DNA of 64,000 nucleotides. Source: Bradyrhizobium betae (GTDB lineage Bacteria > Pseudomonadota > Alphaproteobacteria > Rhizobiales > Xanthobacteraceae). A model generated the notes under the pieces. That model worked only from the letters and a program-made list of their open reading frames with translations. It was not told where the DNA came from and did not search any database. Positions 46,185-55,054 of this stretch are shown here, piece by piece (position 1 is the first letter of the stretch; every line of letters begins with the position of its first letter). Location: the NCBI RefSeq assembly GCF_004123905.1, contig NZ_MZXW01000013.1:186001-250000 (forward strand). The letters run 5' to 3'. The translations under genes and the position numbers were made by a program.

Positions 46185-46357
46185 GTCAGTCCCCGGAATT
46201 TTGCGGAGTTGTCCCCGTCCGCAGTGCAATATCCCCGCTGATAGCGGGAACATGCGGCAATCATGAAATTGAATCGTTCCAAAATGGTCTCATACGGCCC
46301 TCGCCGCAAAACCGCCCCAAAAACCGAATGGTAACCATGGCGGCTTAGGGTGGCGAC

Positions 46358-47155
46358 GTGACCAATTCTCCGACGATCCTGGTGTTCGATTCCGGCCTTG
46401 GCGGGCTCACGGTGCTGCGTGAGGTCGTGGCCGCGCGCGCGGACGCGCATTATATCTATGTCGCCGACGACGCCTTCTTCCCTTACGGCCACCACAGCGA
46501 GGACGAGATCATCGCCCGCGTGGTGCCGCTGATGGGGGAATTGATCGGCACGCATGATCCTGACCTCATCGTGATCGCCTGCAACACGGCGTCCACCCTG
46601 GTCCTATCTCACTTGCGCGCCGCTTATTCCCAGCCGTTCGTCGGTACGGTCCCGGCGATCAAGCCGGCCTGTGCGCAGTCGAAGACGCGCCGCGTCTCGG
46701 TGCTCGGCACCAAGGGCACGGTGAAGCGCGAATACACCAAGGCGCTGATCCGCGACTTCGCGCAGGGCTGCGAGGTGACGCTGGTCGGCTCGCCCGAGCT
46801 GGCCTCGTTGGCTGAAGCTGAGCTCAAGGGCCACGAGATCAGCGACGGCGACATCCTCGCCGAGCTCGCCCCCTGCTTCGTCGGCGATGCCGCAGACGCG
46901 GGCGCACGCACCGACATCATCGTGCTCGCCTGCACGCATTATCCGCTGCTGCTCGACCGGATGAAAAAGGTCGCGCCCTGGCCGGTCGAATGGATCGACC
47001 CGGCCCCCGCCATCGCCCGCCGCGTCTCCGACCTACTCGGCGCGCGCAGCGGCGGCATCGCACAGTTCGGCGCCGAGATGATTTTTACATCGAACCGCGT
47101 GCATGGCCTCGGTGCCACGTTGACGCCGTTCTTCGGCGGCCGCGCGCTGGCCTGA
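46358..47155 (+). CDS. murI: Glutamate racemase
   Basis: A 265-residue racemase starting with GTG. VFDSGLGGLTVLREV, the first catalytic Cys in VIACNTAST and the second in VLACTHYPLLL are all present. It makes D-glutamate for peptidoglycan. The gene is about 2.4 kb upstream of rpsD, an arrangement I recall from other rhizobia, though here an aldolase, a cupin and an acyltransferase lie between. Confidence 0.95.
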   Translation: MTNSPTILVFDSGLGGLTVLREVVAARADAHYIYVADDAFFPYGHHSEDEIIARVVPLMGELIGTHDPDLIVIACNTASTLVLSHLRAAYSQPFVGTVPAIKPACAQSKTRRVSVLGTKGTVKREYTKALIRDFAQGCEVTLVGSPELASLAEAELKGHEISDGDILAELAPCFVGDAADAGARTDIIVLACTHYPLLLDRMKKVAPWPVEWIDPAPAIARRVSDLLGARSGGIAQFGAEMIFTSNRVHGLGATLTPFFGGRALA

Positions 47156-47216
47156 TCTTGCGCCTCGGCGGCGTGCTGTTAGCATTCGCCGTCGTCAACT
47201 CGCGCAAGGTCATCAC

Positions 47217-47990
47217 ATGCCGGTCCCCGCAACCCCGCTCAATCGCCTCCGCCAATTGTGGAGCGAGGGGCGCCCCGCCTTCGGCGCGATCGCGACCATC
47301 CCGAGCGTGCAGATGGTGCAGATCATGGCGCGCTCGCTCGACTGGATCATCGTCGATCTCGAGCATGGCCCGATCGGCTTGACCGAAGCGCATGCGATGA
47401 TCGCGGCGACAACAGGCACGCCATGCACGCCGCTGGTGCGGATCGCGGCGAACGAGCCATGGCTTGCGAAAGCGCCGATGGACATCGGCGCATTCGGCAT
47501 CAACTTCCCGATGATCACCAATCGCGCCGAGGCCGAGAAGGCGGTGCGCAGCGTGCGCTATCCGCCGCGCGGCGATCGTCTCTGGGGCCCGTTCCACGCG
47601 CCATTCCGCTGGGGTCAGTCGATGCCGGACTACATGGCGTCAGCCGATGACGAGATGATCTGCATGATCACCATCGAGCATGTCGATGCCGTCAACCGCA
47701 TCGACGAGATCATGGCGACGCCGGGCATCGACGTCGCGGTGATCGGCCCCGGCGATCTCGCAACGTCCATCAACAAGCGCGGGCAGATGGACGATCCGGA
47801 ATTGCTGGAGCTGGTCGCCCGCGCCGAGGCCGGCATCCTCAAAAGCGGCGTGCCGATCGGCGGCGTGGCCCGCACCGCCGACCAGGCCAACCAGCTGATC
47901 GACCGCGGCTACCGCGCGATCGCGCTCGGCTTCGACTGGTCGTTGTTCCAGCGCGGCATCATGGCCGCGTTCGACGGCATCAGGCGCTGA
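47217..47990 (+). CDS. HpcH/HpaI family class II aldolase
   Basis: A 257-residue TIM-barrel aldolase. Motifs: SLDWIIVDLEHGPI with catalytic His, TPLVRIAANEPW with Arg, AVRSVRYPPRGDRLWGPF and IEHVDAVNRIDEIMATPGIDVAVIGPGDLA. The family cleaves 2-keto-3-deoxy sugar acids and 4-hydroxy-2-oxoheptanedioate, releasing pyruvate. The exact substrate cannot be told. Starts 61 bases after murI. Confidence 0.9.
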   Translation: MPVPATPLNRLRQLWSEGRPAFGAIATIPSVQMVQIMARSLDWIIVDLEHGPIGLTEAHAMIAATTGTPCTPLVRIAANEPWLAKAPMDIGAFGINFPMITNRAEAEKAVRSVRYPPRGDRLWGPFHAPFRWGQSMPDYMASADDEMICMITIEHVDAVNRIDEIMATPGIDVAVIGPGDLATSINKRGQMDDPELLELVARAEAGILKSGVPIGGVARTADQANQLIDRGYRAIALGFDWSLFQRGIMAAFDGIRR

Positions 47991-48058
47991 ACGAGCCGAT
48001 TGCCACCTTGCCGGGAACCGCGGCGCTGCTAGGCTCAGCGGATCCAGGGAGGAAAACA

Positions 48059-48442
48059 ATGCTCAAAAAGACTTTGCTCGCTCTTGCCTTCACCGGCCTT
48101 GCCGTTGCCGCCTTCGCCCAGCAGCCCGGCATCAAGCGGACCCCGCTCCAGAAGGTCGAATTTCCGGATGGCTACAACACCGTCACCGCCATCGCGGAAA
48201 TCCCGGCGGGCGGCGCGGCCGGACGCCATACCCATCCCGGAATCGAGACCGGCTACGTGCTCGAAGGCGAGCTGGCTCTGCTCATCGATGGTCAGCCGGA
48301 GAAAACCCTGAAACCCGGTGATTCCTACCAGATCCCGGCAGGTGTCGTGCATGACGCCAAGGCTCATGGCGACAAGGCCATGAAAGTGCTTGGAGTTTAC
48401 ATCGTCGACAAAACCAAGCCGCTGGCCTCGCCGGCGCCCTGA
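48059..48442 (+). CDS. Exported cupin-domain protein
   Basis: A 127-residue protein. A Sec signal (LLALAFTGLAVAAFAQ) ends near residue 20. The single cupin domain has HTHPGIETGYVLEGELALLIDG and AGVVHDAKA, supplying His and Glu ligands for a metal. AGGGAGGAAAAC gives a strong ribosome site. The stop overlaps an ATG of the next reading frame (TGATG), but that start is not the preferred one. Role unknown. Confidence 0.88.
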   Translation: MLKKTLLALAFTGLAVAAFAQQPGIKRTPLQKVEFPDGYNTVTAIAEIPAGGAAGRHTHPGIETGYVLEGELALLIDGQPEKTLKPGDSYQIPAGVVHDAKAHGDKAMKVLGVYIVDKTKPLASPAP

Positions 48443-48546
48443 TGCGGCGAACCGACGGGCCCCAGGCGGGTTGGTTCGTGCTAGAGCAGGCGGCGAGCGG
48501 GAACCCGCTCGCTGCACATATTTTAATCGCCGGGAACCGGAGCGCG

Positions 48547-49314
48547 ATGCGCGGGAAAGCCAAGACCATTTCGCTGCCGCGCCGCCTGATTGTCGATCTG
48601 ATGCGCGCCTCGATGGGCGTGCCGTTCGTGTCGCTCGCCCGCTCGCTCAATATCCGCCCTCTGCTGGAGGCCCGCGCGGGCGCGATGGCGCCGGCCGGCT
48701 GGGCCGCAATGTTCGTCAAGGCCTTCGCCATCGTGGCCAAAGACGAGCCGGTTCTGCGCACCGTCTATGCCAAATGGCCATGGCCGTCGTTCTACGAGCT
48801 GCCGAAGAGCGTCGCCTCGGTCGCCATCGCCCGGGTCGAGGACGGTGAGGAATGCGTGCTGCTGCAGCGAATCGCAGGCCCCGAGGCCATGGCGCTGGCC
48901 GCGGTCGATGCCGAGATCCGGCATGCCAAGACGGCGCCGATCGATGAAATCCCCATGTTCCGCAAGATCATGCGGGCGACCCGCCTGCCGCTGCCGCTGC
49001 GGCGCCTGTCCTGGGCGATCGGCCTGAATTTCGGCCGGCAGCGGGGTAACTGGTTCGGCAGCTTCGCGGTGAGCTCGGTGGCCGCCTATGGCGGCGGCGA
49101 GCTCCACCCCATCACCCCCGGACCCTTTATCGTCAGCTACGGGGTGGTCGAGCCGGACCAGACCATCCATGTCGTGATCCGCTGGGACCACCGGGTCACT
49201 GACGCTGCCCCCATCGCCCGGGTCCTGACCCGGCTGGAACAGGTGCTGAACACTGAAATCGCTGCCGAATTGCGGGCAGCCGGGTCAAAGCCGATCCGGG
49301 CCGTCGGGACCTGA
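48547..49314 (+). CDS. Lipoyl-less 2-oxoacid dehydrogenase acyltransferase-like protein
   Basis: A 255-residue protein with a chloramphenicol-acetyltransferase-like catalytic fold. The C-terminal block FIVSYGVVEPDQTIHVVIRWDHRVTDAA has the catalytic-type DHRxTD (normally DHRxxDG). There are no lipoyl or E1/E3-binding domains before it, and no E1 or E3 gene is nearby, so it is not a normal E2. The N-terminus RRLIVDLMRASMGVPFVSLARSLNI contacts substrate in relatives. The frame is open from 48442, but GGAG lies before the ATG at 48547 and the domain starts there. Function unknown. Confidence 0.78.
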   Translation: MRGKAKTISLPRRLIVDLMRASMGVPFVSLARSLNIRPLLEARAGAMAPAGWAAMFVKAFAIVAKDEPVLRTVYAKWPWPSFYELPKSVASVAIARVEDGEECVLLQRIAGPEAMALAAVDAEIRHAKTAPIDEIPMFRKIMRATRLPLPLRRLSWAIGLNFGRQRGNWFGSFAVSSVAAYGGGELHPITPGPFIVSYGVVEPDQTIHVVIRWDHRVTDAAPIARVLTRLEQVLNTEIAAELRAAGSKPIRAVGT

Positions 49315-49440
49315 TTCCGGGGCCATTCGCATTGACAGCGAACCCCAAACTCCCCTAAAAGCCGCTTGCTCGCGGGCCGATTTCGGCCCGCGAAGCGTTT
49401 CGCGACCCGTGGTCTAATCCCTTAAGCTTTGGGGATCGGA

Positions 49441-49472
49441 CCTGTCAGTGCCGGGCTAGTCCGGCACACAGG
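49441..49472 (+). promoter_or_regulatory. rpsD leader hairpin overlapping an AGGAGG
   Basis: CCTGT-ca-GTGCCGG, loop GCTAGT, CCGGCAC-ACAGG: a 12-bp stem with a 2-base bulge in the left arm. It overlaps AGGAGG at 49470-49475, which is too far from the rpsD start to be its own ribosome site but could serve upstream initiation. It may be a leader for S4 control; this is inference from position and fold. Confidence 0.5.
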
Positions 49473-49492
49473 AGGGCGCGTTTCCTCAAACC

Positions 49493-49516
49493 ATGTACCT
49501 GAAGAGGACGCGATGA
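49493..49516 (+). CDS. Seven-codon leader ORF whose stop overlaps rpsD start
   Basis: ATG at 49493 reads MYLKRTR then TGA at 49514-49516, overlapping the rpsD ATG as ATGA. Its ribosome site is unclear; AGGAGG at 49470 is 17 bases upstream. If translated it would couple to rpsD. It is very short and may be chance. Confidence 0.3.
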   Translation: MYLKRTR

Positions 49517-50130
49517 CTAAGCGCAGTGAGGCGAAGTACAAACTCGATCGCCGTATGGGCCAGAACATCTGGGGCCGCCCGAAGAGCCCCGTCAATCGCC
49601 GTGAATACGGCCCCGGCCAGCACGGCCAGCGCCGCAAGGGCAAGCTCTCCGACTTCGGCGTGCAGCTGCGCGCCAAGCAGAAGCTGAAGGGCTACTACGC
49701 CAACATCAGCGAGCGCCAGTTCCACAGCATCTATGTCGAGGCCAGCCGCCTCAAGGGTGACACCGGCGAGAACCTGATCGGCCTGCTCGAGCGCCGTCTC
49801 GACGCGGTCGTGTACCGCGCCAAGTTCGTCTCGACGATCTTCGCCGCGCGCCAGTTCATCAACCACGGCCACGTCAAGGTGAACGGCCGCAAGGTCAACA
49901 TCTCGAGCTATCAGGTCAAGATCGGCGACGTGGTCGAGGTCAAGGAAGCCTCCAAGCAGCTCGCCCACGTCCTCGAAGCCAGCCAGCTCCCCGAGCGTGA
50001 CACCCCGGACTATCTCGAAGTCGACCACGGCAAGATGACCGCGAAATACGTGCGCATCCCCCACCTCTCCGACGTGCCGTTCCCGGTGCAGATGGAGCCC
50101 CATCTGGTCGTCGAATTCTATTCGCGCTAA
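49513..50130 (+). CDS. rpsD: 30S ribosomal protein S4
   Basis: A 205-residue S4 protein. The N-terminal domain reads [14 protein letters not shown] and [16 protein letters not shown]; the S4 RNA-binding domain has [20 protein letters not shown] and [14 protein letters not shown]. The start at 49513 follows GAGGACGC. S4 binds 16S rRNA early in 30S assembly. In this lineage rpsD stands alone, outside the main ribosomal operon, as expected for alphaproteobacteria. A strong terminator follows. Confidence 0.97.
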   Translation: MTKRSEAKYKLDRRMGQNIWGRPKSPVNRREYGPGQHGQRRKGKLSDFGVQLRAKQKLKGYYANISERQFHSIYVEASRLKGDTGENLIGLLERRLDAVVYRAKFVSTIFAARQFINHGHVKVNGRKVNISSYQVKIGDVVEVKEASKQLAHVLEASQLPERDTPDYLEVDHGKMTAKYVRIPHLSDVPFPVQMEPHLVVEFYSR

Positions 50131-50144
50131 GATCTGAATATCGA

Positions 50145-50173
50145 AAGGCCCCGGTTCGCTGGGGCCTTTTTGC
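50145..50173 (+). terminator. Rho-independent terminator after rpsD
   Basis: AAGGCCCC, loop GGTTCGCT, GGGGCCTT, then TTTTGCTT. An 8-bp stem directly after the rpsD stop codon with a T-tail. Confidence 0.92.
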
Positions 50174-50219
50174 TTAAGAGCCACACTTCAGTGGCCGCAA
50201 TGCTTTCAGGAGCCGTCGC

Positions 50220-51287
50220 ATGCTCTACACCCCTCCCCCGATCGATCCCAAGGCGCCGCCGGTGCGCATCAACCTGCTCTCGGATACGCAGACCAAGCCC
50301 ACGGCTGCGATGCGCGAAGCGATGGCGCGGGCGGAGGTCGGCGACGAGCAGGTCGGCGACGATCCGACCGTGAATGCGCTGTGCGAGCGCGTCGCCGATC
50401 TGCTCGGCAAGGAAGCTGCGGTCTATATGCCCTCGGGCACGATGTGCAACGTCACCGCGACGCTGGTGCACTGCCGCCCCGGCGACGAAATCCTGGCACA
50501 CGAGACTGCGCACATCATCGCCCGAGAAGGCGGCGCGCATGCCGCGATCGGCGGTTTTCAGGTGACCCAGCTCAAGGGCGCCGACGGCCAGTTCACGCCA
50601 GAGACGTTTCGCAACGCGCTGCATCCGCGCACGCGCTACCAGGCGGCGCAGACCGTCGTCAGCGTCGAGCAGACCGCCAATATCGGCGGCGGCACGATCT
50701 GGAAGAAGGCCGCGCTCGACGAGATCGTCGCGATCGCCAAACAACACGGCCTCGTCACCCACATGGACGGCGCGCGCCTCTTGAACGCCACCGTCGCGAG
50801 CGGCATCTCGCCGCGCGACATGACGGCGGGGTGGGATTCGGCCTGGATCGACTTCTCCAAGGGCTTGGGCGCGCCGATCGGCGGCGTGCTTGCGGGCTCT
50901 CGCGCCTTCATCGATGCGGTGTGGCAGTGGAAGCAGCGCCTCGGCGGCTCGATGCGGCAGGCCGGAATCTGCGCGGCCGCCTGCATCTACGCGCTCGACC
51001 ATCACGTCGAGCGCCTTGCCGACGACCACGCCAATGCGCGCGCGCTCGCCCGCGGGCTGTCGCAGATTGCAGGCGTCGAGGTGCAGGAGCCCGAGACCAA
51101 CCTCGTGTTCTTCAAGCCCGACGGCGCCGGCGTCCCCGGCGACAAGATGGTTGCAGCGCTGCGCCAGCGCGGCGTGACGCTCGCGATGATGGACGGCCGC
51201 ATCCGCGCCTGCACGCATCTCGACGTCAATGCGGGCCAGGTGGAGGAGATGATCGGCTACGTGCGCGAGATCGTGCGCGGGGCATAG
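50220..51287 (+). CDS. Low-specificity threonine aldolase family protein
   Basis: A 355-residue fold-type I PLP enzyme. The N-terminus INLLSDTQTKPTAAMREAM and GDEQVGDDPTVNAL match threonine aldolases (beta-eliminating lyase family). The PLP lysine is Lys214 in DFSKGLGAPIGGV; THMDGARLLNA holds the Asp that contacts the cofactor. It cleaves L-threonine or L-allo-threonine to glycine and acetaldehyde. Stereospecificity cannot be read. The next gene is convergent and its stop lies immediately after this stop. Confidence 0.9.
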   Translation: MLYTPPPIDPKAPPVRINLLSDTQTKPTAAMREAMARAEVGDEQVGDDPTVNALCERVADLLGKEAAVYMPSGTMCNVTATLVHCRPGDEILAHETAHIIAREGGAHAAIGGFQVTQLKGADGQFTPETFRNALHPRTRYQAAQTVVSVEQTANIGGGTIWKKAALDEIVAIAKQHGLVTHMDGARLLNATVASGISPRDMTAGWDSAWIDFSKGLGAPIGGVLAGSRAFIDAVWQWKQRLGGSMRQAGICAAACIYALDHHVERLADDHANARALARGLSQIAGVEVQEPETNLVFFKPDGAGVPGDKMVAALRQRGVTLAMMDGRIRACTHLDVNAGQVEEMIGYVREIVRGA

Positions 51288-52547
51288 TCACCGCGCCATC
51301 GCCTGATAGATCAGCGTCTTCAACGCGAGTTGAATCCGGCCGCGCTGCGACGGAGTCTGCACCATGAAAATCCCGAACAGATCGTCTTCGGGATCGATGA
51401 AGAAGAAGGTGCCGCCGACGCCGTCCCAGCGATATTCGCCTATAGGCCAAGATGTCCCTGATGGCACCGAGGTGCGCACCGCGAACCCGAGACCGAAGCC
51501 GCTGGTCCCGCCCGGATAATAATTCTGGTCGCGCGCGATTTTGGTTTCGGGACCGATATGATCCGACGCCATCAGCGCGATGGTTTCGGGCTTGAGATAG
51601 CGCCGGCCCTCATAGCTGCCGCCATTGAGCAGCATCTGTGAGAAGCGCGCGTAGTCGGCGATCGTGCCGACCATGCCGCCGCCGCCCGACTCCCATTTCA
51701 GCGGCAGCCTGATATCGCGGACCTGCGTCGTCGGACTGATGTTGCGATCTCCAGGCATCGGCTCGGCAATGCGCGGGAATTTTTGGGGATCGGCGACGAA
51801 GAACGCGGTCTCGGTCATGCCGAGCGGATCAAGCAGCCGCTCCTTTTCGAACTGAAGCAGCGTCTTTCCCGAGATCACCTCGACGACCCGGCCGAGCACG
51901 TCGGTGGAATAGCCGTAGTCCCACATCGTGCCGGGCTGCTCGACCAGCGGCAGCGTGGCGATCTTCGCGGCGAACTCGGCGTTGGTGAGATTGCTGTGGA
52001 AGAGATTGGCCGCGGCATAGAGTTCGCGCACGAGGCCGCCGCCGTAATAGCCGTAAGGCAGGCCCGAGGTGTGGCGCATCAGATCCTTGATCGTGACCGG
52101 ACGATTCACGGGCTCAAGCACCAGCGAAACCTTGCCGTCCTCGGCCTTTTTCTCGACGCCGACCTTCATCTCGCCGAAGGCCGGAATGTACTTTGCGACA
52201 GGATCGTCGAGCGAGAGCTTGCCCTCCTCGACCAGCATCATCGCCATGACTGTCGTGATCGGCTTCGACATCGAATACAGGCGAAAGATCGTATCCGCGC
52301 TCATCGAGTTCTCGGTCGCAACGTCGCGAACGCCGAAATTCTCGTAATAGACCGGCTTGCCGTGCTGCTGGAGCAGCAGGATCGCGCCCGGACACGTGCC
52401 GGCGACGATCTCGTTCCGGATGTAGTCGGAGACCTTTGCCAGGCCTTCCTGCGAGAAATTGTGGGGGCGCCCCTCGGAGCCTGCCTCCGCGCCGACGACA
52501 CCGAACAGAAGAACGAGCGCCGCGATCAGCGCGCGGCGCCCGTTCAT
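51288..52547 (-). CDS. Exported serine hydrolase, beta-lactamase family (class C-like), copy 2
   Basis: A 419-residue protein. A signal peptide (RRALIAALVLLFGVVGAEAG) ends near residue 23. The catalytic SxxK is Ser92-Met-Ser-Lys95 in RLYSMSKPITT; the Tyr motif is DYGYSTD. Such proteins are esterases, D-aminopeptidases or carboxypeptidase-like enzymes rather than true beta-lactamases. Start 52547 follows the stop of the upstream paralogue by 1 base, indicating coupling. It is closely similar to that paralogue along its whole length. Confidence 0.88.
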   Translation of the reverse strand: MNGRRALIAALVLLFGVVGAEAGSEGRPHNFSQEGLAKVSDYIRNEIVAGTCPGAILLLQQHGKPVYYENFGVRDVATENSMSADTIFRLYSMSKPITTVMAMMLVEEGKLSLDDPVAKYIPAFGEMKVGVEKKAEDGKVSLVLEPVNRPVTIKDLMRHTSGLPYGYYGGGLVRELYAAANLFHSNLTNAEFAAKIATLPLVEQPGTMWDYGYSTDVLGRVVEVISGKTLLQFEKERLLDPLGMTETAFFVADPQKFPRIAEPMPGDRNISPTTQVRDIRLPLKWESGGGGMVGTIADYARFSQMLLNGGSYEGRRYLKPETIALMASDHIGPETKIARDQNYYPGGTSGFGLGFAVRTSVPSGTSWPIGEYRWDGVGGTFFFIDPEDDLFGIFMVQTPSQRGRIQLALKTLIYQAMAR

Positions 52548-52548
52548 G

Positions 52549-53835
52549 TCACTTTTCCATGGCTTCATAAACCAACTGCTTCAATGTCCGCTGCACGCGC
52601 TGGCGCTCGGTCGGGGTCTGCTCCAGCAGGACAAAGAACATGTCCTGCTTCGGGTCGATCACGAAATAGCAGCCGGAGGCGCCGTCCCACTTCAATTCCC
52701 CGAGATCGCCGGGCGGCGGCGGTTTTGCGTTGCCGGGATCGGTGCGGACCGCGAGCCCGAGGCCGAAGCCGAAACCGTCGCCAGGGAAGTAGAAATAGTC
52801 GCGATCGACGCCGGAGCCAGGGCCGATCTGGTCCGTCACCATCAGCTTGAACGTCTCGGGCTTGAGGATGGTCTTGCCCTCGAAGCTGCCGCCCTGGAGC
52901 AGCATCTCCGCAAAGCGCTGATAGTCGGCCATGGTCGTGACCATGCCACCGCTGGCGAACTGGATCTTCTTGACGACCGTCGGATCGTTGATCCGGCCGA
53001 CCCGGAAATCGCTGTCGTTCGGCACCGGCTGCGCCAGCAGCTTCTGTTTCTCGGGATCCGTGACGAAAAAGCCGGTATCGACCATGCCGAGTGGATCGAG
53101 CAGCTTCTCCCGCATGATGTCGATCAGCGGCTTGGCGGCCGCGACCTCCATGACGCGCGCGAGGATGTCGGTGGAATGGCCGTATTGCCAGAGCGCGCCC
53201 GGCTGGTTGTGCAGCGGCAGTTTTGCGATGCGCTCGGCGAACTCGGCGAGATCGAAATCGCCGTCATAGATCTTGGCGTCACGATAGGCCTTGCGGACCA
53301 GGCTGTCGCCATAGAAGCCATAGGTGACGCCCGAGGTGTGCGTCATCAAATCCTTCACCGTCATCGGACGGTTCAGCGGCACCAGCTCGAGCGACTTGGT
53401 GCCATCGTCGGCCTTCTTCTCCACGCCGACCTTCAGGTTGGCGAAGGACGGAATGTATTTCGAGACGGGATCATCGAGCTTGATCGTGCCGTCCTCAACC
53501 AGCTTCATCGCGACCACCGATGTGATCGCCTTGGTCATCGAGAACAGGCGGAAGATCGTCTTGTCGGTGATCGGCGCCTTGCTGGCGACGTCCTGCACGC
53601 CGAAGGCTTCGCGGAAGACCGGCTTGCCACCCTGCTTGATCAGCACGGTCGCGCCGGCGATTTTGCCGGTGGCGACCTCGTTCTTGAAGAACTCGCTGAT
53701 CCTGGCGAGCTTCTCCTGATTGAAATGTGCGCCGGCCGGAATCTCGTAGGTGCCTTCCGCCCGCGCGAGTGACATCGCGCCGAGCGATACGAGCGCGCCG
53801 CAGACAAGCGCACGCAATCCAAACTGTAAGATCAT
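52549..53835 (-). CDS. Exported serine hydrolase, beta-lactamase family (class C-like), copy 1
   Basis: A 428-residue protein. Signal peptide LRALVCGALVSLGAMSLARA ends near residue 26. SxxK is Ser99-Met-Thr-Lys102 in RLFSMTKAIT; QYGHSTDIL aligns with the Tyr motif of the second copy. Shared blocks with the next gene include KYIPSFANLKVGVEKK and HTSGVTYGFYGDSLVR. A strong GGAGG lies before the ATG at 53835, and the open frame upstream is discarded. The two genes arose by tandem duplication. Confidence 0.88.
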   Translation of the reverse strand: MILQFGLRALVCGALVSLGAMSLARAEGTYEIPAGAHFNQEKLARISEFFKNEVATGKIAGATVLIKQGGKPVFREAFGVQDVASKAPITDKTIFRLFSMTKAITSVVAMKLVEDGTIKLDDPVSKYIPSFANLKVGVEKKADDGTKSLELVPLNRPMTVKDLMTHTSGVTYGFYGDSLVRKAYRDAKIYDGDFDLAEFAERIAKLPLHNQPGALWQYGHSTDILARVMEVAAAKPLIDIMREKLLDPLGMVDTGFFVTDPEKQKLLAQPVPNDSDFRVGRINDPTVVKKIQFASGGMVTTMADYQRFAEMLLQGGSFEGKTILKPETFKLMVTDQIGPGSGVDRDYFYFPGDGFGFGLGLAVRTDPGNAKPPPPGDLGELKWDGASGCYFVIDPKQDMFFVLLEQTPTERQRVQRTLKQLVYEAMEK

Positions 53836-53881
53836 ATCCCCTCCCCGGAACATGGGCGGGCGGAGTGTACCGGCCGCATCA

Positions 53882-54433
53882 TCAGGCACAAGGGCCGCCG
53901 TAGCGCGCCAAAACGTCCGTATGGAGCGCGGCGCTTGCCTCCGAAAAACAACAGAATATGACATGGTCGACTGAAGGCGCAGCCGGCAGGGCGTCAATGG
54001 TCGTATGGATCGCAATCTTCGCGGCCCGGTCGGCCGGAAAACGGAAAATGCCGGTCGAAATCGCGGGGAATGCCACCGAGGTCAGCTTGTGCTTGCCGCA
54101 CAGTTCGATCGAACGGCGATAGCAGGAGGCGAGCAGATCGTCCTCGCCGATTGTGCCGCCGTTCCAGACCGGCCCGACGGTGTGGATCACATGAGCGGCC
54201 TTGAGGCGGTAGCCTTTGGTGATCTTGGCGTCGCCCGTCTTGCAGCCGTGCAGCATACGGCATTCGGCGACGAGGTCGGGCCCGGCCGCCCGATGGATCG
54301 CACCGTCGACGCCGCCTCCACCGAGGAGCGACGAATTTGCGGCGTTGACGACGGCGTCAACGCCGAGTGTGGTGATGTCAGCGACAATGACCTCGAGCTC
54401 AACGCCGCCAATCCGGCGCGACAGCGAGGTCAC
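53882..54433 (-). CDS. Macro domain protein (O-acetyl-ADP-ribose deacetylase type)
   Basis: A 183-residue macro domain starting with GTG. Ligand loop 1 reads VVNAANSSLLGGGGVDGAIHRAAG and loop 2 has SVAFPAISTGIFRFPADRAA. The set matches the YmdB/MacroD group that removes ADP-ribose or deacetylates O-acetyl-ADP-ribose. The start is 3 bases after the grxD stop, so the two are coupled. No sirtuin or ADP-ribosyltransferase is nearby. Confidence 0.92.
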   Translation of the reverse strand: MTSLSRRIGGVELEVIVADITTLGVDAVVNAANSSLLGGGGVDGAIHRAAGPDLVAECRMLHGCKTGDAKITKGYRLKAAHVIHTVGPVWNGGTIGEDDLLASCYRRSIELCGKHKLTSVAFPAISTGIFRFPADRAAKIAIHTTIDALPAAPSVDHVIFCCFSEASAALHTDVLARYGGPCA

Positions 54434-54436
54434 GCG

Positions 54437-54763
<327 letters not shown>

Positions 54764-55054
54764 ATCCGTGTCCTTCTGGGGCGGAGCCCCCAACAATTGC
54801 TTCGGGCCGGCTCAGCCGATCTAACCCGATCCTTGCCTATATATGTAGCCCAAACCGTTGTGCATCCAAAGTAAAATGGCGGCGAACGGCCCCAAGGCGG
54901 GCTGTCCTGAGGGCGTCGGGCCCATTACATGATGCCACGAATATCATCGCCGGGGAGGACTTTCATACCGTAACGGAACCCCTATCTAGGACAAACCCCG
55001 GTTTTGGAACCGGGCAACGCCAACAACGTTCTCTTGTCCTGTCTGGAGAAAAAC

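Noticed and set aside
53836..54015. N-terminal extension of the first serine hydrolase to 54015
   Set aside because: The extension overlaps the 3' part of the macro-domain gene and lacks a signal peptide; the strong GGAGG and signal sequence are at 53835.
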